Position numbers and translations under genes: made by a program. This document shows, piece by piece, positions 1-7,833 of a stretch of 45,546 bases of DNA. Positions within the stretch are counted from its first letter, which is position 1. Each line of letters opens with the position of its first letter. The notes beneath the pieces were generated by a model. That model saw only the letters and a list, made by a program, of their open reading frames with translations. It was not told the DNA's origin and made no database searches. The DNA comes from Enterococcus_D entomosocium. GTDB taxonomy: Bacteria > Bacillota > Bacilli > Lactobacillales > Enterococcaceae. The stretch is taken from NCBI RefSeq assembly GCF_030441895.1, contig NZ_JARJAS010000030.1; one strand, given 5' to 3'.

Positions 1-2
1 TC

Positions 3-31
3 TTTACAGAACGAACATTAGTTCGTATAAT
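3..31 (+). promoter_or_regulatory. SOS-type promoter of uvrX
   Basis: TTTACA (3-8) and TATAAT (26-31) are spaced by 17 bp. The inverted repeat CGAACATTAGTTCG (12-25) fills the spacer. Its arms match the Gram-positive LexA/DinR box (CGAAC...GTTCG), with a non-consensus centre. A repressor bound there would block RNA polymerase, so DNA-damage induction is expected. Confidence 0.8.
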
Positions 32-56
32 GAACTGTGATAAAGGAGGGTTTTTT

Positions 57-1328
57 ATGTATTTCGATTATCGTTTTGAACCCCGTGGCGATTACTTATG
101 TATCGACTGTAAAAGTTTTTACAGCTCTGTCGAATGCGTAGAAAGAGGATTAAACCCTTTAACGACCATGCTAGTGGTATTATCTGGATCTGATCGGCCA
201 GGTGGACTTGTCTTGGCCGCCTCTCCTGCCGCAAAAAAAGAATTAGGTATTTCCAACGTCACGAGAAAATATGAGCTGCCGGATCATAAAGATTTGATTT
301 GTGTGCCACCCCGAATGAACTTATATATCGAAACAAACATAAAAATCGTAAATATTATTCGTCGATATGTTTCTGATGATGATATTCATGTTTATAGTAT
401 TGATGAACTCTTTGTACGCTTTGACAAAGTTAAAAACCTCTACGGCAATTGTCGTACAAAACAATTCGCAAAAGCCTTAATGCAAAGGATACTCGAGGAA
501 ACGGGAATCTATACCACTGTTGGAATTGGCGATAATATGTTATTGGCCAAACTTGCATTGGATAATGCAGCAAAGAAGAATCCGGACATGATTGCAGAAT
601 GGCGTTATGAGGACGTCCCTTCTACAGTTTGGAAAATCAAAAGTCTGACTGATTTTTGGGGCATTGGTCACCGTACGGCAAAAAATCTATGGAAACGTGG
701 AATCACTACGGTCGAAGAACTTGCAAATACCCCCCCTTCCCACCTGAAGGCTTCAATGGGTGTGATTGGGCTTCAGTTGCACGCTCACGTAAATGGGATC
801 GATCGCAGCGAGATTGATAAGAAATATAAAGTCCTAGAAAAGAGTATTTCCAATTCTCAAATCCTTATGAAGGATTATACAGATAAAAAAGAAGTAATGA
901 TTATCATACGTGAAATGGCTGATTTGGTCGGATCAAGGTTACGAAAAGAACATGCTCAAACCGAATCAATCGCCCTTTCTATCGGCTACTCTCACGGTGA
1001 GTTGTTACCAGGGTTTTCGCGTCAAATGAAGGTGCCAGCAACGTCCAACACAAAACAAATCACTAATTACCTTCTACAGCTGTTTGAGGAACATTACACT
1101 GGTTATGCGGTACGGCATGTCGGTGTATCCTGTTCAAAACTCGTTTATCAGACGAGTTTACAGCTGGATCTATTTTCTGATCCAGAAAAAACAATTCAGC
1201 AAGAAAAACTCGATTTCCTATGTGATGAAATTAGAAACAGATATGGCTTTAAGGCTTTGATCCATGCTAGTTCGTTGTTGCCTGGGGCGACAGCTGTTAG
1301 CCGCAGCACGAAAGTCGGCGGCCATTAG
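57..1328 (+). CDS. uvrX: Y-family DNA polymerase, UvrX/ImpB-MucB type
   Basis: A translesion DNA polymerase of the UvrX type common on Gram-positive plasmids and phages. The N-terminus has the catalytic block YLCIDCKSFYSSVEC, and the second acidic block YSIDELFVRFD follows near residue 115. Helix-hairpin-helix-like and little-finger regions make up the rest. QLDLF near residue 369 matches the beta-clamp binding motif. I chose ATG 57 because AAAGGAGGG lies 7 bases upstream; the earlier ATG at 30 would overlap the promoter -10 and has no ribosome site. At 423 residues it is a normal length and looks intact. It is followed 15 bases later by a YolD-like gene. The SOS-type promoter implies damage induction, giving mutagenic repair to the host or plasmid. 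Confidence 0.93.
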   Translation: MYFDYRFEPRGDYLCIDCKSFYSSVECVERGLNPLTTMLVVLSGSDRPGGLVLAASPAAKKELGISNVTRKYELPDHKDLICVPPRMNLYIETNIKIVNIIRRYVSDDDIHVYSIDELFVRFDKVKNLYGNCRTKQFAKALMQRILEETGIYTTVGIGDNMLLAKLALDNAAKKNPDMIAEWRYEDVPSTVWKIKSLTDFWGIGHRTAKNLWKRGITTVEELANTPPSHLKASMGVIGLQLHAHVNGIDRSEIDKKYKVLEKSISNSQILMKDYTDKKEVMIIIREMADLVGSRLRKEHAQTESIALSIGYSHGELLPGFSRQMKVPATSNTKQITNYLLQLFEEHYTGYAVRHVGVSCSKLVYQTSLQLDLFSDPEKTIQQEKLDFLCDEIRNRYGFKALIHASSLLPGATAVSRSTKVGGH

Positions 1329-1343
1329 AAAGGAAGGTTAAAA

Positions 1344-1709
1344 ATGAGTTATGGTGATTCGTACGATGATCGCGGAATGGTGAAATGGGCAGGATTCTAT
1401 CTGTCTGAGCATACAGACTTAATGAACAAGGATGATAAAAAGCGGCTAACCTCCCCTTCCCAGAAACCACAAATGGAACTGGATGAGATCAATAAAATTA
1501 TGGAGGAAGCAAGACTGAAGGATAAATCAGTCTGTATTCAGATGGAAGCCAGAGACCTAAATGGCAATTACTATCCTGATATCATTGGCAAGATTAAAGG
1601 TTTCGACGAATTAGGGATATATATAGAAGAAACAAAAATCGGCTACGATGAGATACGTCATGTGTGCTTATACAGTCATACAAAGTGGCAATCTAGCAAA
1701 GAATTTTAG
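1344..1709 (+). CDS. YolD-like protein
   Basis: A 121-residue soluble protein that starts 15 bases after uvrX with ribosome site AAGGAAGG. Its N-terminus (DRGMVKWAGFYLSEH) and C-terminal half resemble the YolD-like family, whose genes usually pair with UvrX-type polymerases and are thought to modulate them. The gene order, spacing and absence of another promoter indicate a two-gene SOS operon. A 40-bp perfect palindrome that can act as terminator follows at 1733. The biochemical role of the family is not settled, so only the pairing is firm. Confidence 0.8.
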   Translation: MSYGDSYDDRGMVKWAGFYLSEHTDLMNKDDKKRLTSPSQKPQMELDEINKIMEEARLKDKSVCIQMEARDLNGNYYPDIIGKIKGFDELGIYIEETKIGYDEIRHVCLYSHTKWQSSKEF

Positions 1710-1732
1710 AACTAATATTATGATTACACAAT

Positions 1733-1772
1733 AAAGAAAGCGAAAGTATACTAGTATACTTTCGCTTTCTTT
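1733..1772. terminator. 40-bp perfect palindrome between convergent operons
   Basis: Bases 1733-1772 form a perfect palindrome with A-rich left and T-rich right ends, so it can terminate transcription both ways between uvrX-yolD and parAB. Its centre, AGTATACTAGTATACT (1745-1760), is also a copy of the putative centromere palindrome found around parAB, so it may have two roles. Confidence 0.75.
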
Positions 1773-1830
1773 ATACATCTTATATTAGATAAAGTTTATA
1801 AAATCCCTATATAATAAGTCTCTCTCTTAA

Positions 1831-1860
1831 GTAGAAAAGTATACTGGTATACTTTTCTAC
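1831..1860. repeat. 30-bp palindrome with parS-like core at the 3' end of parB
   Basis: A perfect dyad (arms start GTAGAAAAGTATAC) with core AGTATACTGGTATACT (1838-1853). It overlaps the last codons of the parB-like gene. The same 16-bp core recurs upstream of parA, which supports a partition-site role, though it could also terminate the operon. Confidence 0.65.
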
Positions 1861-2261
1861 TTCTTAAGCATTTTCAACTGAGTTTCATACATTGCTTTAA
1901 ATGCTTCTTGCTGTCTTGTTGATAGCCGTGTGTTTACGTAACTATCTATAACTAAGTCTACTATCTCATTAATTGTGGCCTTAGGCATATTTTCTAATTC
2001 GCCTAGAAATGGTCTAAGAGTGTTCATTTTCAAATTAACTGAAGGCGATACTTTTTGTGTTAGAGTTGCTGAAAATCTTTTATCTTTTGCAGTCGGATTC
2101 GTAATAGATTCTTTCTTTATAGTCTCTGTATTCGTATTATTTATAGGAGTGACAGAAGAGGTTCTACCAAAATCTGTTTTTCCTTTTATTTCGACCTTTT
2201 TTGATTGTAAAGAAGATTTGTTATTCTTATTGCTTATTATTGGCTTGAAATTTTCAGACAT
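1857..2261 (-). CDS. Small ParB-type partition adaptor (PrgO-like)
   Basis: A 134-residue protein starting 2 bases after the parA stop, so it is translationally coupled to it. The N-terminal half is basic, polar and probably disordered. The C-terminal ~55 residues (from about PKATINEIVDLVIDSY) are predicted helical and likely form the folded DNA-binding or dimerisation part. The size, order and company of a ParA without an N-terminal HTH match type Ib partition loci such as prgP-prgO of enterococcal pheromone plasmids. It probably binds the AGTATAC palindromes clustered on both sides of the operon, both to repress the operon and to build the partition complex. I see no motif that proves binding; the assignment is contextual. 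Confidence 0.7.
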   Translation of the reverse strand: MSENFKPIISNKNNKSSLQSKKVEIKGKTDFGRTSSVTPINNTNTETIKKESITNPTAKDKRFSATLTQKVSPSVNLKMNTLRPFLGELENMPKATINEIVDLVIDSYVNTRLSTRQQEAFKAMYETQLKMLKK

Positions 2262-2263
2262 AT

Positions 2264-3085
2264 TTAATCCTCCAGAGATTCTAGTATTTCCTCATGTCGG
2301 TCTAACTCATTTAAAACATCGATAAATACCTGATGAGCTTTAATATCCCATCCATCTGGTTTTCCAGTATAAGAATACGAAACACGTATACCTTCAACAT
2401 CGTAAACCTTTAATCTTTCTTGATACTTAACGATTGTATCCAGAACATTTCCTCCATATAACTCTTTTGCTTGATCAAGTACTTTAGTATCTACTCGTCC
2501 GCCGGGTCTTAGCATGCAAGGTATAATCCCTAGTACTTGTAAATCATTATCGTAAGTGTCTGCAAGATATTGCATGTAAGCAATATAGGTTTGAGCACCG
2601 TCCAGAGATAATTCTTGAGTTTGTAACACAATGATACAGTAATCAGCTGCAAGCATAGCATTATCACTATAATCAGATATTGTAGGTGGCACGTCTATAT
2701 AAATAGCGTCATAGACTTCTTTCAATGGTTTCAGTAGCTCTTTCAAGTAGGTAATTTGCTTAATTTCATCATTCGGGAAACGATTCATTAGTATTTTTGT
2801 TAGGTTTCTAAAGGTGGTATTGGATGCAATTAAGTCTAAGTTACTCATGATAGGTGTAATTTGAGTACTTAAGTCTCCTTCCTCAAATCCAGTAGTGATA
2901 CTCTTTGTAATTTCTTCAAGCTCACCTGTTTTAGCTAAAATACTCGTTGCGTTTCCTTGTGGATCTAAGTCAACTACTAATGTTTTTTTGTTATTGATTA
3001 CAGCACTTTCATATGCAAGCATAGTTACTGATTTAGTTTTTCCTACTCCGCCTTTAAAATTTCCCACGACATATACTTTTCCCAT
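2264..3085 (-). CDS. parA: ParA-type partition ATPase (PrgP-like)
   Basis: A 273-residue Walker-type partition ATPase. The deviant Walker A box KGGVGKTKS sits at residues ~10-18 with the signature lysine, and the Walker A' segment TLVVDLDPQGNA is near residue 35. The Walker B-like segment AIYIDVPPTISDY is near residue 127. There is no N-terminal HTH, so operon control should fall to the ParB-like partner. The protein binds nucleoid DNA nonspecifically when ATP-bound and moves plasmid copies apart. Start ATG has GGAGG upstream on the minus strand. Several 16-bp palindromes lie upstream of it at 3180-3365. Confidence 0.92.
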   Translation of the reverse strand: MGKVYVVGNFKGGVGKTKSVTMLAYESAVINNKKTLVVDLDPQGNATSILAKTGELEEITKSITTGFEEGDLSTQITPIMSNLDLIASNTTFRNLTKILMNRFPNDEIKQITYLKELLKPLKEVYDAIYIDVPPTISDYSDNAMLAADYCIIVLQTQELSLDGAQTYIAYMQYLADTYDNDLQVLGIIPCMLRPGGRVDTKVLDQAKELYGGNVLDTIVKYQERLKVYDVEGIRVSYSYTGKPDGWDIKAHQVFIDVLNELDRHEEILESLED

Positions 3086-3118
3086 GAATAGACCTCCGAT
3101 TGATTAATAATATATCAT

Positions 3119-3395
3119 AAGTATACCAGTGTGGAGTTTACTTGTAAAGAAAATAATTGCAAAAGTAGATTGGTGTAAAAGTATACCAGTATACTAAAGG
3201 TATTATTAAGTATACTGGTATACTGCGAATTTAAAGGAAATAATATAAAAAAGTTCCTATATAGATTCAGGAAGCACCGATATGTAAATACTTTAATCAC
3301 AAAACGAAAAAAGTATACCAGTATACTGATACACCGTAATAAGTGTAAAAGTATACAGGTATACCATTAAAAAAGTTCAAAAGTATACTGTTGCA
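3119..3395. repeat. Cluster of parS-like palindromes upstream of parA
   Basis: AGTATAC(C/T)(A/G)GTATACT occurs perfectly at 3180-3195, 3209-3224 and 3312-3327, with one mismatch at 3350-3365 and as degenerate or half copies at 3119 and 3382. With the copies at 1745 and 1838 this gives five good sites flanking parAB. The arrangement is typical of a centromere that doubles as operator. Nothing in this stretch codes convincingly. Confidence 0.75.
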
Positions 3396-3416
3396 AACCA
3401 TTGTTAAAAATAGTTC

Positions 3417-3445
3417 TTTACAAGTTGAAGAATGTTCTGTAGTCT
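3417..3445 (+). promoter_or_regulatory. Candidate repE leader promoter
   Basis: TTTACA (3417-3422), a 17-bp spacer and TAGTCT (3440-3445). It lies about 330 bases before repE, as in Inc18 plasmids where a long leader is transcribed. The -10 is only a partial match. Confidence 0.45.
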
Positions 3446-3459
3446 AAAAGAAAAATAAA

Positions 3460-3616
3460 CAGTAAAAAAAGAGACGGAAAAATAAGTGAATTGGACCTCA
3501 CCTATTTTTCTGAATCACATACAAACCTATGTGTTCTCGCTCGTCTCGGTAGTTATGTAAGTGGCTGGAAACCACTTATGTGATTGGATAATCAGTTCAG
3601 ACTGGGAATCTGAACT
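3460..3616 (-). ncRNA. Antisense copy-number RNA (RNAIII-type)
   Basis: A minus-strand -10 TATAAT (complement of 3623-3628) should start an RNA near 3616. It is complementary to two perfect leader hairpins: arms AGTTCAGA/TCTGAACT with a 7-nt loop at about 3594-3616, and TAAGTGG/CCACTTA at about 3557-3577. A CGTCTC/GAGACG stem (3542-3547 with 3471-3476) followed on that strand by T7 would end it near 3460. The length of about 150 nt and the position match RNAIII of pIP501/pAMbeta1, which binds the nascent rep mRNA and promotes its premature termination. Confidence 0.75.
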
Positions 3617-3711
3617 TATAGGATTATATTACCATTTTTTGACGGGCAACTCAATATATACATGCTTATTTGTCATGCATTTTAACGAAATTATGACGTT
3701 CTAAGCCATTG

Positions 3712-3751
3712 AGAGAACACAAATCGAAAGATTATTTGTGTTCTCTTTTTT
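3712..3751 (+). terminator. Attenuator terminator in the repE leader
   Basis: A perfect 13-bp stem (3712-3724 with 3734-3746), a 9-nt loop and a T-run, only 21 bases before the repE start. The upstream segment TGTGTTCTC (3530-3538) is complementary to GAGAACACA (3713-3721) in its 5' arm. A competing antiterminator fold can therefore form unless the antisense RNA intervenes. This matches the attenuation scheme of Inc18 replicons. Confidence 0.85.
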
Positions 3752-3772
3752 GTTTGGAAAGGATCAGCAACC

Positions 3773-5269
3773 ATGGCATATGATTTAGATGTTGTATACT
3801 CGACTATTTTACAGAACGGGATTCGTAAATTTAAATTTAAAAATAGCCGCCTTAAACCGGTCTCTTACACAGATCAGTCGGGGAAAGGGGCGATTTTTGC
3901 GTACCGTTCAAAAGAGCATATGGCTGATGGTATGGGAGTAGTGATCACTTCTGAAGAAGCAGTTAGTGCGAACAAAAATCAGTTTAGCCATTGGACTCCA
4001 AACGTCTATCGTTATGGAAAATATAGCGATCAGTATCGACTTTTCCCAACTGGACATGGTGAGGATAACTTACGACAAATCAATACTTTTTACATAGACG
4101 TAGATACACTTGATCCTAATTTCAAGTATGGAGAATTGATTTTAGATAGTTTTGAGATGGGCTTTATGCCAACCATGGTTCTAAAAAGTCCTCGTGGCTA
4201 TCAATTCTTTTATGTGTTAGAGAAACCAGCGTATGTTAACAAAAATACTGATTTTAAAGTAATCGATTGCGCAAAGAGAATTTCAAAGAATTTGCGAGAT
4301 TTCTTCTCCAAAAAAGGATATCCAGTCGATTTGAATGCCAATCATTTTGGGATCACGCGTATTCCAGCTGACGATAGCATACTTTACTTTGAAGCAGACC
4401 AAAGATATAGCTTCAAAGAGTGGATGGATTGGTCGATAAATTACGAATTCGAAAACTTGCCGAAGAAAAATAATGTTTACCAGCTGACAACAAAGAAAGA
4501 ATTCCGCCAAGTCGATGACCCCTGGTTCCGGATGCTTTTAGTTAGCGAAAAAATCAGAGGTCAAAAAGGTGTTTTTGGGCGAAATAACGTCATTTTCACC
4601 CTTTCTTTAGCATATTATTCTTCTGGGTACGAAATGCAAGAATGTGAATTAACCATGCTTGAATTCAACGATCGTTTGCAGTCTCCTTTGAGGAATAGAG
4701 AGCTAACTAAGATAATTAAATCTGCATACTCAGGGAAGTATCAGGCCGCAGACCGCGAGAAAATTATTATTTTATGCCAGGAATGGGTAGATGTAAGTCT
4801 TGGAGAAGATCAGCTTTTCGCTAAAAGACCAGGACTATACAAATTTAAAAAAGATCGATCAGTTCGTAAATACTCACACCTTCACGAGTGGGCGGGGGAT
4901 TTGCTAGCTTATTTAGACGAGCATTCTTACACACACAAACCTTATATCGTCACTACAAAAAAAGATATTAGAGAAACGCTGAAGATTCCGGAGAGATCAC
5001 TCGATAAAGTCCTGAAGCATTTGAAAAAAGAAAATAAAATATATTTTCGTGTTAGATCCGGCCGCAATGGTGGGATTACAGTAGCCTCCGTAAAAGCATT
5101 AATGAGCACTATTATACGTGTAAAAAAAGAAGTCCAAGAGGCTTATTTCAATGCGATTTCAGAAGCATTTGGATTGAAGCATACAAAAGTATATTCGACG
5201 TTCGAAAAGCTCTTAAACCCTAAAAGACCAGCGGTTCAAACCGAATTATTTGAGTTGGATACAGGATAA
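3773..5269 (+). CDS. repE: Inc18-type theta replication initiator RepE/RepR
   Basis: A 498-residue initiator, the same length as RepE of pAMbeta1, RepR of pIP501 and RepS of pSM19035. Conserved blocks are visible along its length: GAIFAYRSK near residue 45, FSHWTPNVYRYG near 75, NLRQINTFYIDVD near 103, GFMPTMVLKS near 130, NHFGITRIP near 188, RNNVIFTLSLAYYSSGY near 275 and KPYIVTTKKDIRETLKIPER near 395. It is clearly diverged from the classical members. RepE opens the origin just downstream of its gene and primes PolI-dependent theta replication. A GGAAAGGA ribosome site precedes ATG 3773. Expression is limited by the antisense RNA and attenuator in the leader. I do not see a CopF/CopR repressor gene, which classical Inc18 plasmids carry upstream. 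Confidence 0.95.
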   Translation: MAYDLDVVYSTILQNGIRKFKFKNSRLKPVSYTDQSGKGAIFAYRSKEHMADGMGVVITSEEAVSANKNQFSHWTPNVYRYGKYSDQYRLFPTGHGEDNLRQINTFYIDVDTLDPNFKYGELILDSFEMGFMPTMVLKSPRGYQFFYVLEKPAYVNKNTDFKVIDCAKRISKNLRDFFSKKGYPVDLNANHFGITRIPADDSILYFEADQRYSFKEWMDWSINYEFENLPKKNNVYQLTTKKEFRQVDDPWFRMLLVSEKIRGQKGVFGRNNVIFTLSLAYYSSGYEMQECELTMLEFNDRLQSPLRNRELTKIIKSAYSGKYQAADREKIIILCQEWVDVSLGEDQLFAKRPGLYKFKKDRSVRKYSHLHEWAGDLLAYLDEHSYTHKPYIVTTKKDIRETLKIPERSLDKVLKHLKKENKIYFRVRSGRNGGITVASVKALMSTIIRVKKEVQEAYFNAISEAFGLKHTKVYSTFEKLLNPKRPAVQTELFELDTG

Positions 5270-5340
5270 ATTTTAAACCCGTCAATTGCCTATTACATAA
5301 TATCTTTGATAGTGTCCTTGTTTTGTGTGCTGGTTTATTC
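5270..5340. other. Predicted RepE origin region
   Basis: In Inc18 plasmids the minimal origin lies directly after the rep stop codon. This AT-rich stretch contains CCCGTCAATTGCC at about 5279, and a related GACGGGCAA sits in the leader at 3641. The assignment is by family analogy only; I cannot place the initiation point. Confidence 0.4.
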
Positions 5341-5381
5341 ATAGATGGTCTATCTCTTGCTTGCTAGGTTTTAAGAAGAGT

Positions 5382-5413
5382 AGTAGTATAACTGCATACG
5401 CAGTAATACTACT
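5382..5413. promoter_or_regulatory. Dyad operator or hairpin before the small HTH gene
   Basis: AGTAGTAT and ATACTACT arms enclose ACTGC-ATAC-GCAGT, an almost fully paired 32-bp dyad. It ends 17 bases before the next gene and has no T-run, so an operator, perhaps for that gene's own HTH product, is more likely than a terminator. Confidence 0.5.
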
Positions 5414-5430
5414 GAGGGGGCTTTCTATCT

Positions 5431-5718
5431 ATGAGTGTGAAAACTTACGTGTATCCACATCCTATCAATGCTTTTGTTATTGGGCGTTTAGGGATCAGTG
5501 TGGAGGAGTTTTGTGAACTTCATGGTTATAAACAGGGTACGGTATCCAGCTGGGTAACAAGAAATAGGTCGATTAAAGCTATTCCTTGCGATTTTCTTTA
5601 TAGTTTAAGTCTGTCCGCAAGCTTGCCTATGGACGATGTTTATAAGGAGTTGCTACAGCTGGAAGAGCAGTTTCTCTTGAGTATCGATCCGAAAAAGGAA
5701 AAGAAGTATGTCGATTAG
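5431..5718 (+). CDS. Small helix-turn-helix protein, possible replication or copy regulator
   Basis: A 95-residue protein with a likely HTH near residues 20-50 (GISVEEFCELHGYKQGTVSS, then a Trp and basic residues). The C-terminal part is acidic then basic and probably dimerises. GAGGGGG precedes ATG 5431. It lies directly downstream of repE and the expected origin, behind a 32-bp dyad it could bind. I do not recognise the exact family. A Cro/Xre-like regulator of replication or of its own gene is the simplest reading, but it is not homologous in obvious sequence to CopR/CopF. Confidence 0.65.
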   Translation: MSVKTYVYPHPINAFVIGRLGISVEEFCELHGYKQGTVSSWVTRNRSIKAIPCDFLYSLSLSASLPMDDVYKELLQLEEQFLLSIDPKKEKKYVD

Positions 5719-5957
5719 GTTGTTAGAGGGTTTGAAGGAGGAACTGTCCCGAAAACTTATTGATGGCTTGGACTGAACGAAGTGAGGGAAAGGCATTGAT
5801 AACGTCGAGGGCTACATGAGCTTGCGAATGAGGGTTTTGTTCTGTAAATAACACCCAGAGAAATGCTTGATCTCAGAGGTAAGACGTGATTATCAGCGGA
5901 AAGATGGGCTATTGGAAAGTGTATTTCAAATTATTCCATGAGAAAGGACTGGTATAA

Positions 5958-6245
5958 ATGATAACTACAAAAAGTAAAGCCAAAATCCGAGCGGTGACTT
6001 CAGTATGTTCGTTGTCAGATATTGAGAACCGGTCGCAATCAATTCGCCTATTTGATCGAACGACATGGATTAACATGGGAGACGGTCGGATCATCAATCC
6101 CCAAACAAAAGAAGTAGAAGCATTGACAAAAAAATTCGATGAAATTAGAACTGCAACACTTCCTGGAAAAATCGTCTTTGCCAAGCGATACAATCGCTGG
6201 AACCCACTGTGTTTAGTGGAAAAACCTTATAAAATCCGATCATAA
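5958..6245 (+). CDS. Hypothetical protein, 95 residues
   Basis: I do not recognise this protein. It is soluble, basic, and lacks a signal or membrane segment. AGAAAGGA lies 9 bases before ATG 5958, which supports translation. The 240 bases before it contain no other convincing gene, only fragments such as a short reading frame from 5760. The gene sits immediately before a block of strong hairpins (6270-6560), so it could be part of a leader or belong to a mobilisation or replication-accessory module. No function is assigned. Confidence 0.5.
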   Translation: MITTKSKAKIRAVTSVCSLSDIENRSQSIRLFDRTTWINMGDGRIINPQTKEVEALTKKFDEIRTATLPGKIVFAKRYNRWNPLCLVEKPYKIRS

Positions 6246-6269
6246 TTGATCAACACTCGATTAAAAAGT

Positions 6270-6560
6270 ATTTCTACTTGCAAGTGAAAACTTGCATGTC
6301 CTTTGAAATGAGAATACACAAGAATAGCAAAAAAAGACGTGGGAGTCTGACTGTCTATAACATGTCGCTATTCACTCAAAGGACAGGGCTTAAAGCGACT
6401 GTTGGATAGCTTTAAGCATTGAAGTTTCTATGGATTCCTGGCAGACAGCTTGCAGATGGATGTCTGGGCTGGGCATTACTGGTAGTGAAAAAGTAGAAGA
6501 GGTAGCTCGGAATCCTAAACCGGCAGGTTCTCACTAAGCCTAAAAGTGATTCCAATAATC
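6270..6560. ncRNA. Candidate structured RNA or cruciform region
   Basis: This gap contains consecutive exact pairings: GCAAGT-GAAA-ACTTGC (6280-6295, GNRA tetraloop); TCCTTTGA 6299-6306 with TCAAAGGA 6376-6383, enclosing GAATAGC 6322-6328 with GCTATTC 6367-6373; GCTTAAAGC 6388-6396 with GCTTTAAGC 6409-6417; and GGATTCC 6432-6438 with GGAATCC 6509-6515, enclosing CAGACA/TGTCTG. No frame is open across it. A large structured RNA, an oriT or a single-strand origin are all possible; I cannot name a family. Confidence 0.5.
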
Positions 6561-6723
6561 ATTTGTGAGTAAAAATATTTTTTAATCGAATATTGATTTC
6601 ATGTTCAGGAAGAATGATCAGCTATTTTTTCTTCTCTTTTATTTTCAAAATAGAGGCGGTCCAAAGGGAAAGATACTTGATTTTTAAATTGTTCATGGAA
6701 ATCTCTGTAAAGGAGTAGGAGGT

Positions 6724-6990
6724 ATGAGAAAAGATGTTAAAAAAGGTTTTGATGAAATAAAAGACATTGCTCTTCTTGAGCAACAGTACAGGGAATTTGA
6801 GTTCAAGAGATTAGAGAAAGAGCGATCAAAAGTTACAAAAAATCTAGCAAAGTTGATTGTATATACTAAGTTGCCTAGATTAAAAAGGCTTATTTGGTTA
6901 AATTTGAAACCTGGTCCACTATTGGCAGGAGTGATAGAATACGCCAGCATTGTCCTCAGTATCAAGCTATGTAGATGTACAAGTACATGA
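6724..6990 (+). CDS. Hypothetical ORF, probably a chimaera at a rearrangement junction
   Basis: 88 codons with a strong ribosome site (GGAGTAGGAGG) and a highly charged N-terminus (MRKDVKKGFDEIKDIALL). I do not recognise it. From about residue 75 its bases are those of the Rep_3 remnant read in another frame, so its C-terminus is a by-product of the junction. The first ~70 residues may be the start of a real gene that lost its end when the Rep_3 fragment was joined. Confidence 0.4.
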   Translation: MRKDVKKGFDEIKDIALLEQQYREFEFKRLEKERSKVTKNLAKLIVYTKLPRLKRLIWLNLKPGPLLAGVIEYASIVLSIKLCRCTST

Positions 6991-7570
6991 AATGGCATTA
7001 CCCTTATTGAACAATTTAGATACCTGGGTTCGCTACTCTTTGAAAGAATTTCGTGAATTAAAGAGTGGTTATGCAAAAACTGCATTTCGCTTGTTAAAAC
7101 AATTTCGTACTCAAGGATGGGTAGAATTTACGAGAGAAGATTTTTTTGAACTAATGGACATTCCTAAGAGTTATCAAAAGAATTTAGGGGAGATTGACCG
7201 TACCGTACTTAAACCAATCAAAGAAGAACTCACTCCTTTATTCAAAGGCCTCACTATCCGGAAGAAATATGGAAAAGGACGTGGAAAGCCTGTTATAGGT
7301 TATCGTTTTACCTGGAAAGCTGAAAAGAATGATGAAGACCATTTCTCAAAGGGAAATCAAGCCGAACTACGCACCAAACTTTTTAATATTGAGCATAACG
7401 GAGAACTTACTCAAGAAGAAAAATGGCGTGCCAAGGATCGCGCATTAGGTCTTCGTCTAGGTACCCATGAAGCAGATGCCAAAGCCCACTTAGCAGCCGA
7501 ACTCCGCCACCAGCAAGAGCAATTAAATCAACAAGCATTGCTAGGAGATCTGTCTACCATGTTTGAGTAA
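6950..7570 (+). pseudogene. Rep_3 (RepB-type) initiator, N-terminally truncated
   Basis: Codes for the C-terminal two thirds of an iteron-binding Rep_3 initiator. The conserved run from WVRYSLKEFRELKSGYAKTA through FRLLKQFRTQGW, ELMDIPKSY and LKPIKEELTPLFKGL to YRFTW is intact and forms the second winged-helix domain. The first winged helix is missing: upstream in this frame are TGA and TAG stops near 6930, and the only start is a TTG at 6950. Family members are usually near 300 residues or more, against 206 here. It is probably inactive, a relic of a second replicon fused into this plasmid. The DUF536 gene that usually accompanies Rep_3 follows at 7834. Confidence 0.85.
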
Positions 7571-7605
7571 ATCTACCCAAGATCGTACGTACGTTCCAAG
7601 CGGTA

Positions 7606-7755
7606 TTGCTTGGAAGAGCATAAGGGAAATCTGGTCCCATATCCATGGGATCCCAGCAGTGCTGGGCGATTCGTTTGGGACTGCCAAAATCATTTTTGAC
7701 ACCACATTGCCGTCAGTCTGCCACACATTTGCCACTAACTGACGGCACTTTTACG
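7606..7755 (-). other. Rep_3-like origin remnant with 11-bp-phased iterons
   Basis: Between 7694 and 7750, 11-bp steps carry GCC(A/G)C-type cores, for example GCCGTCAGTCT, GCCACACATTT and GCCACTAACTG. On the minus strand these run into CAAAAATGATTTT, then a CCCAGCAGTGCTGGG dyad and an AGATTTCCCTTATGCTC-type block. The same order of elements occurs in the other orientation at 13850-14040. The reading frame over this segment has only DNA-level similarity to its counterpart and I do not call it a gene. Confidence 0.65.
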
Positions 7756-7833
7756 CAAGGAGTTTTTCTGAAGCGTTCTAATACAGCTTAACTCGTGTAT
7801 ACTAAAGACAAAAACAAGGTGGTGACAACCCTA

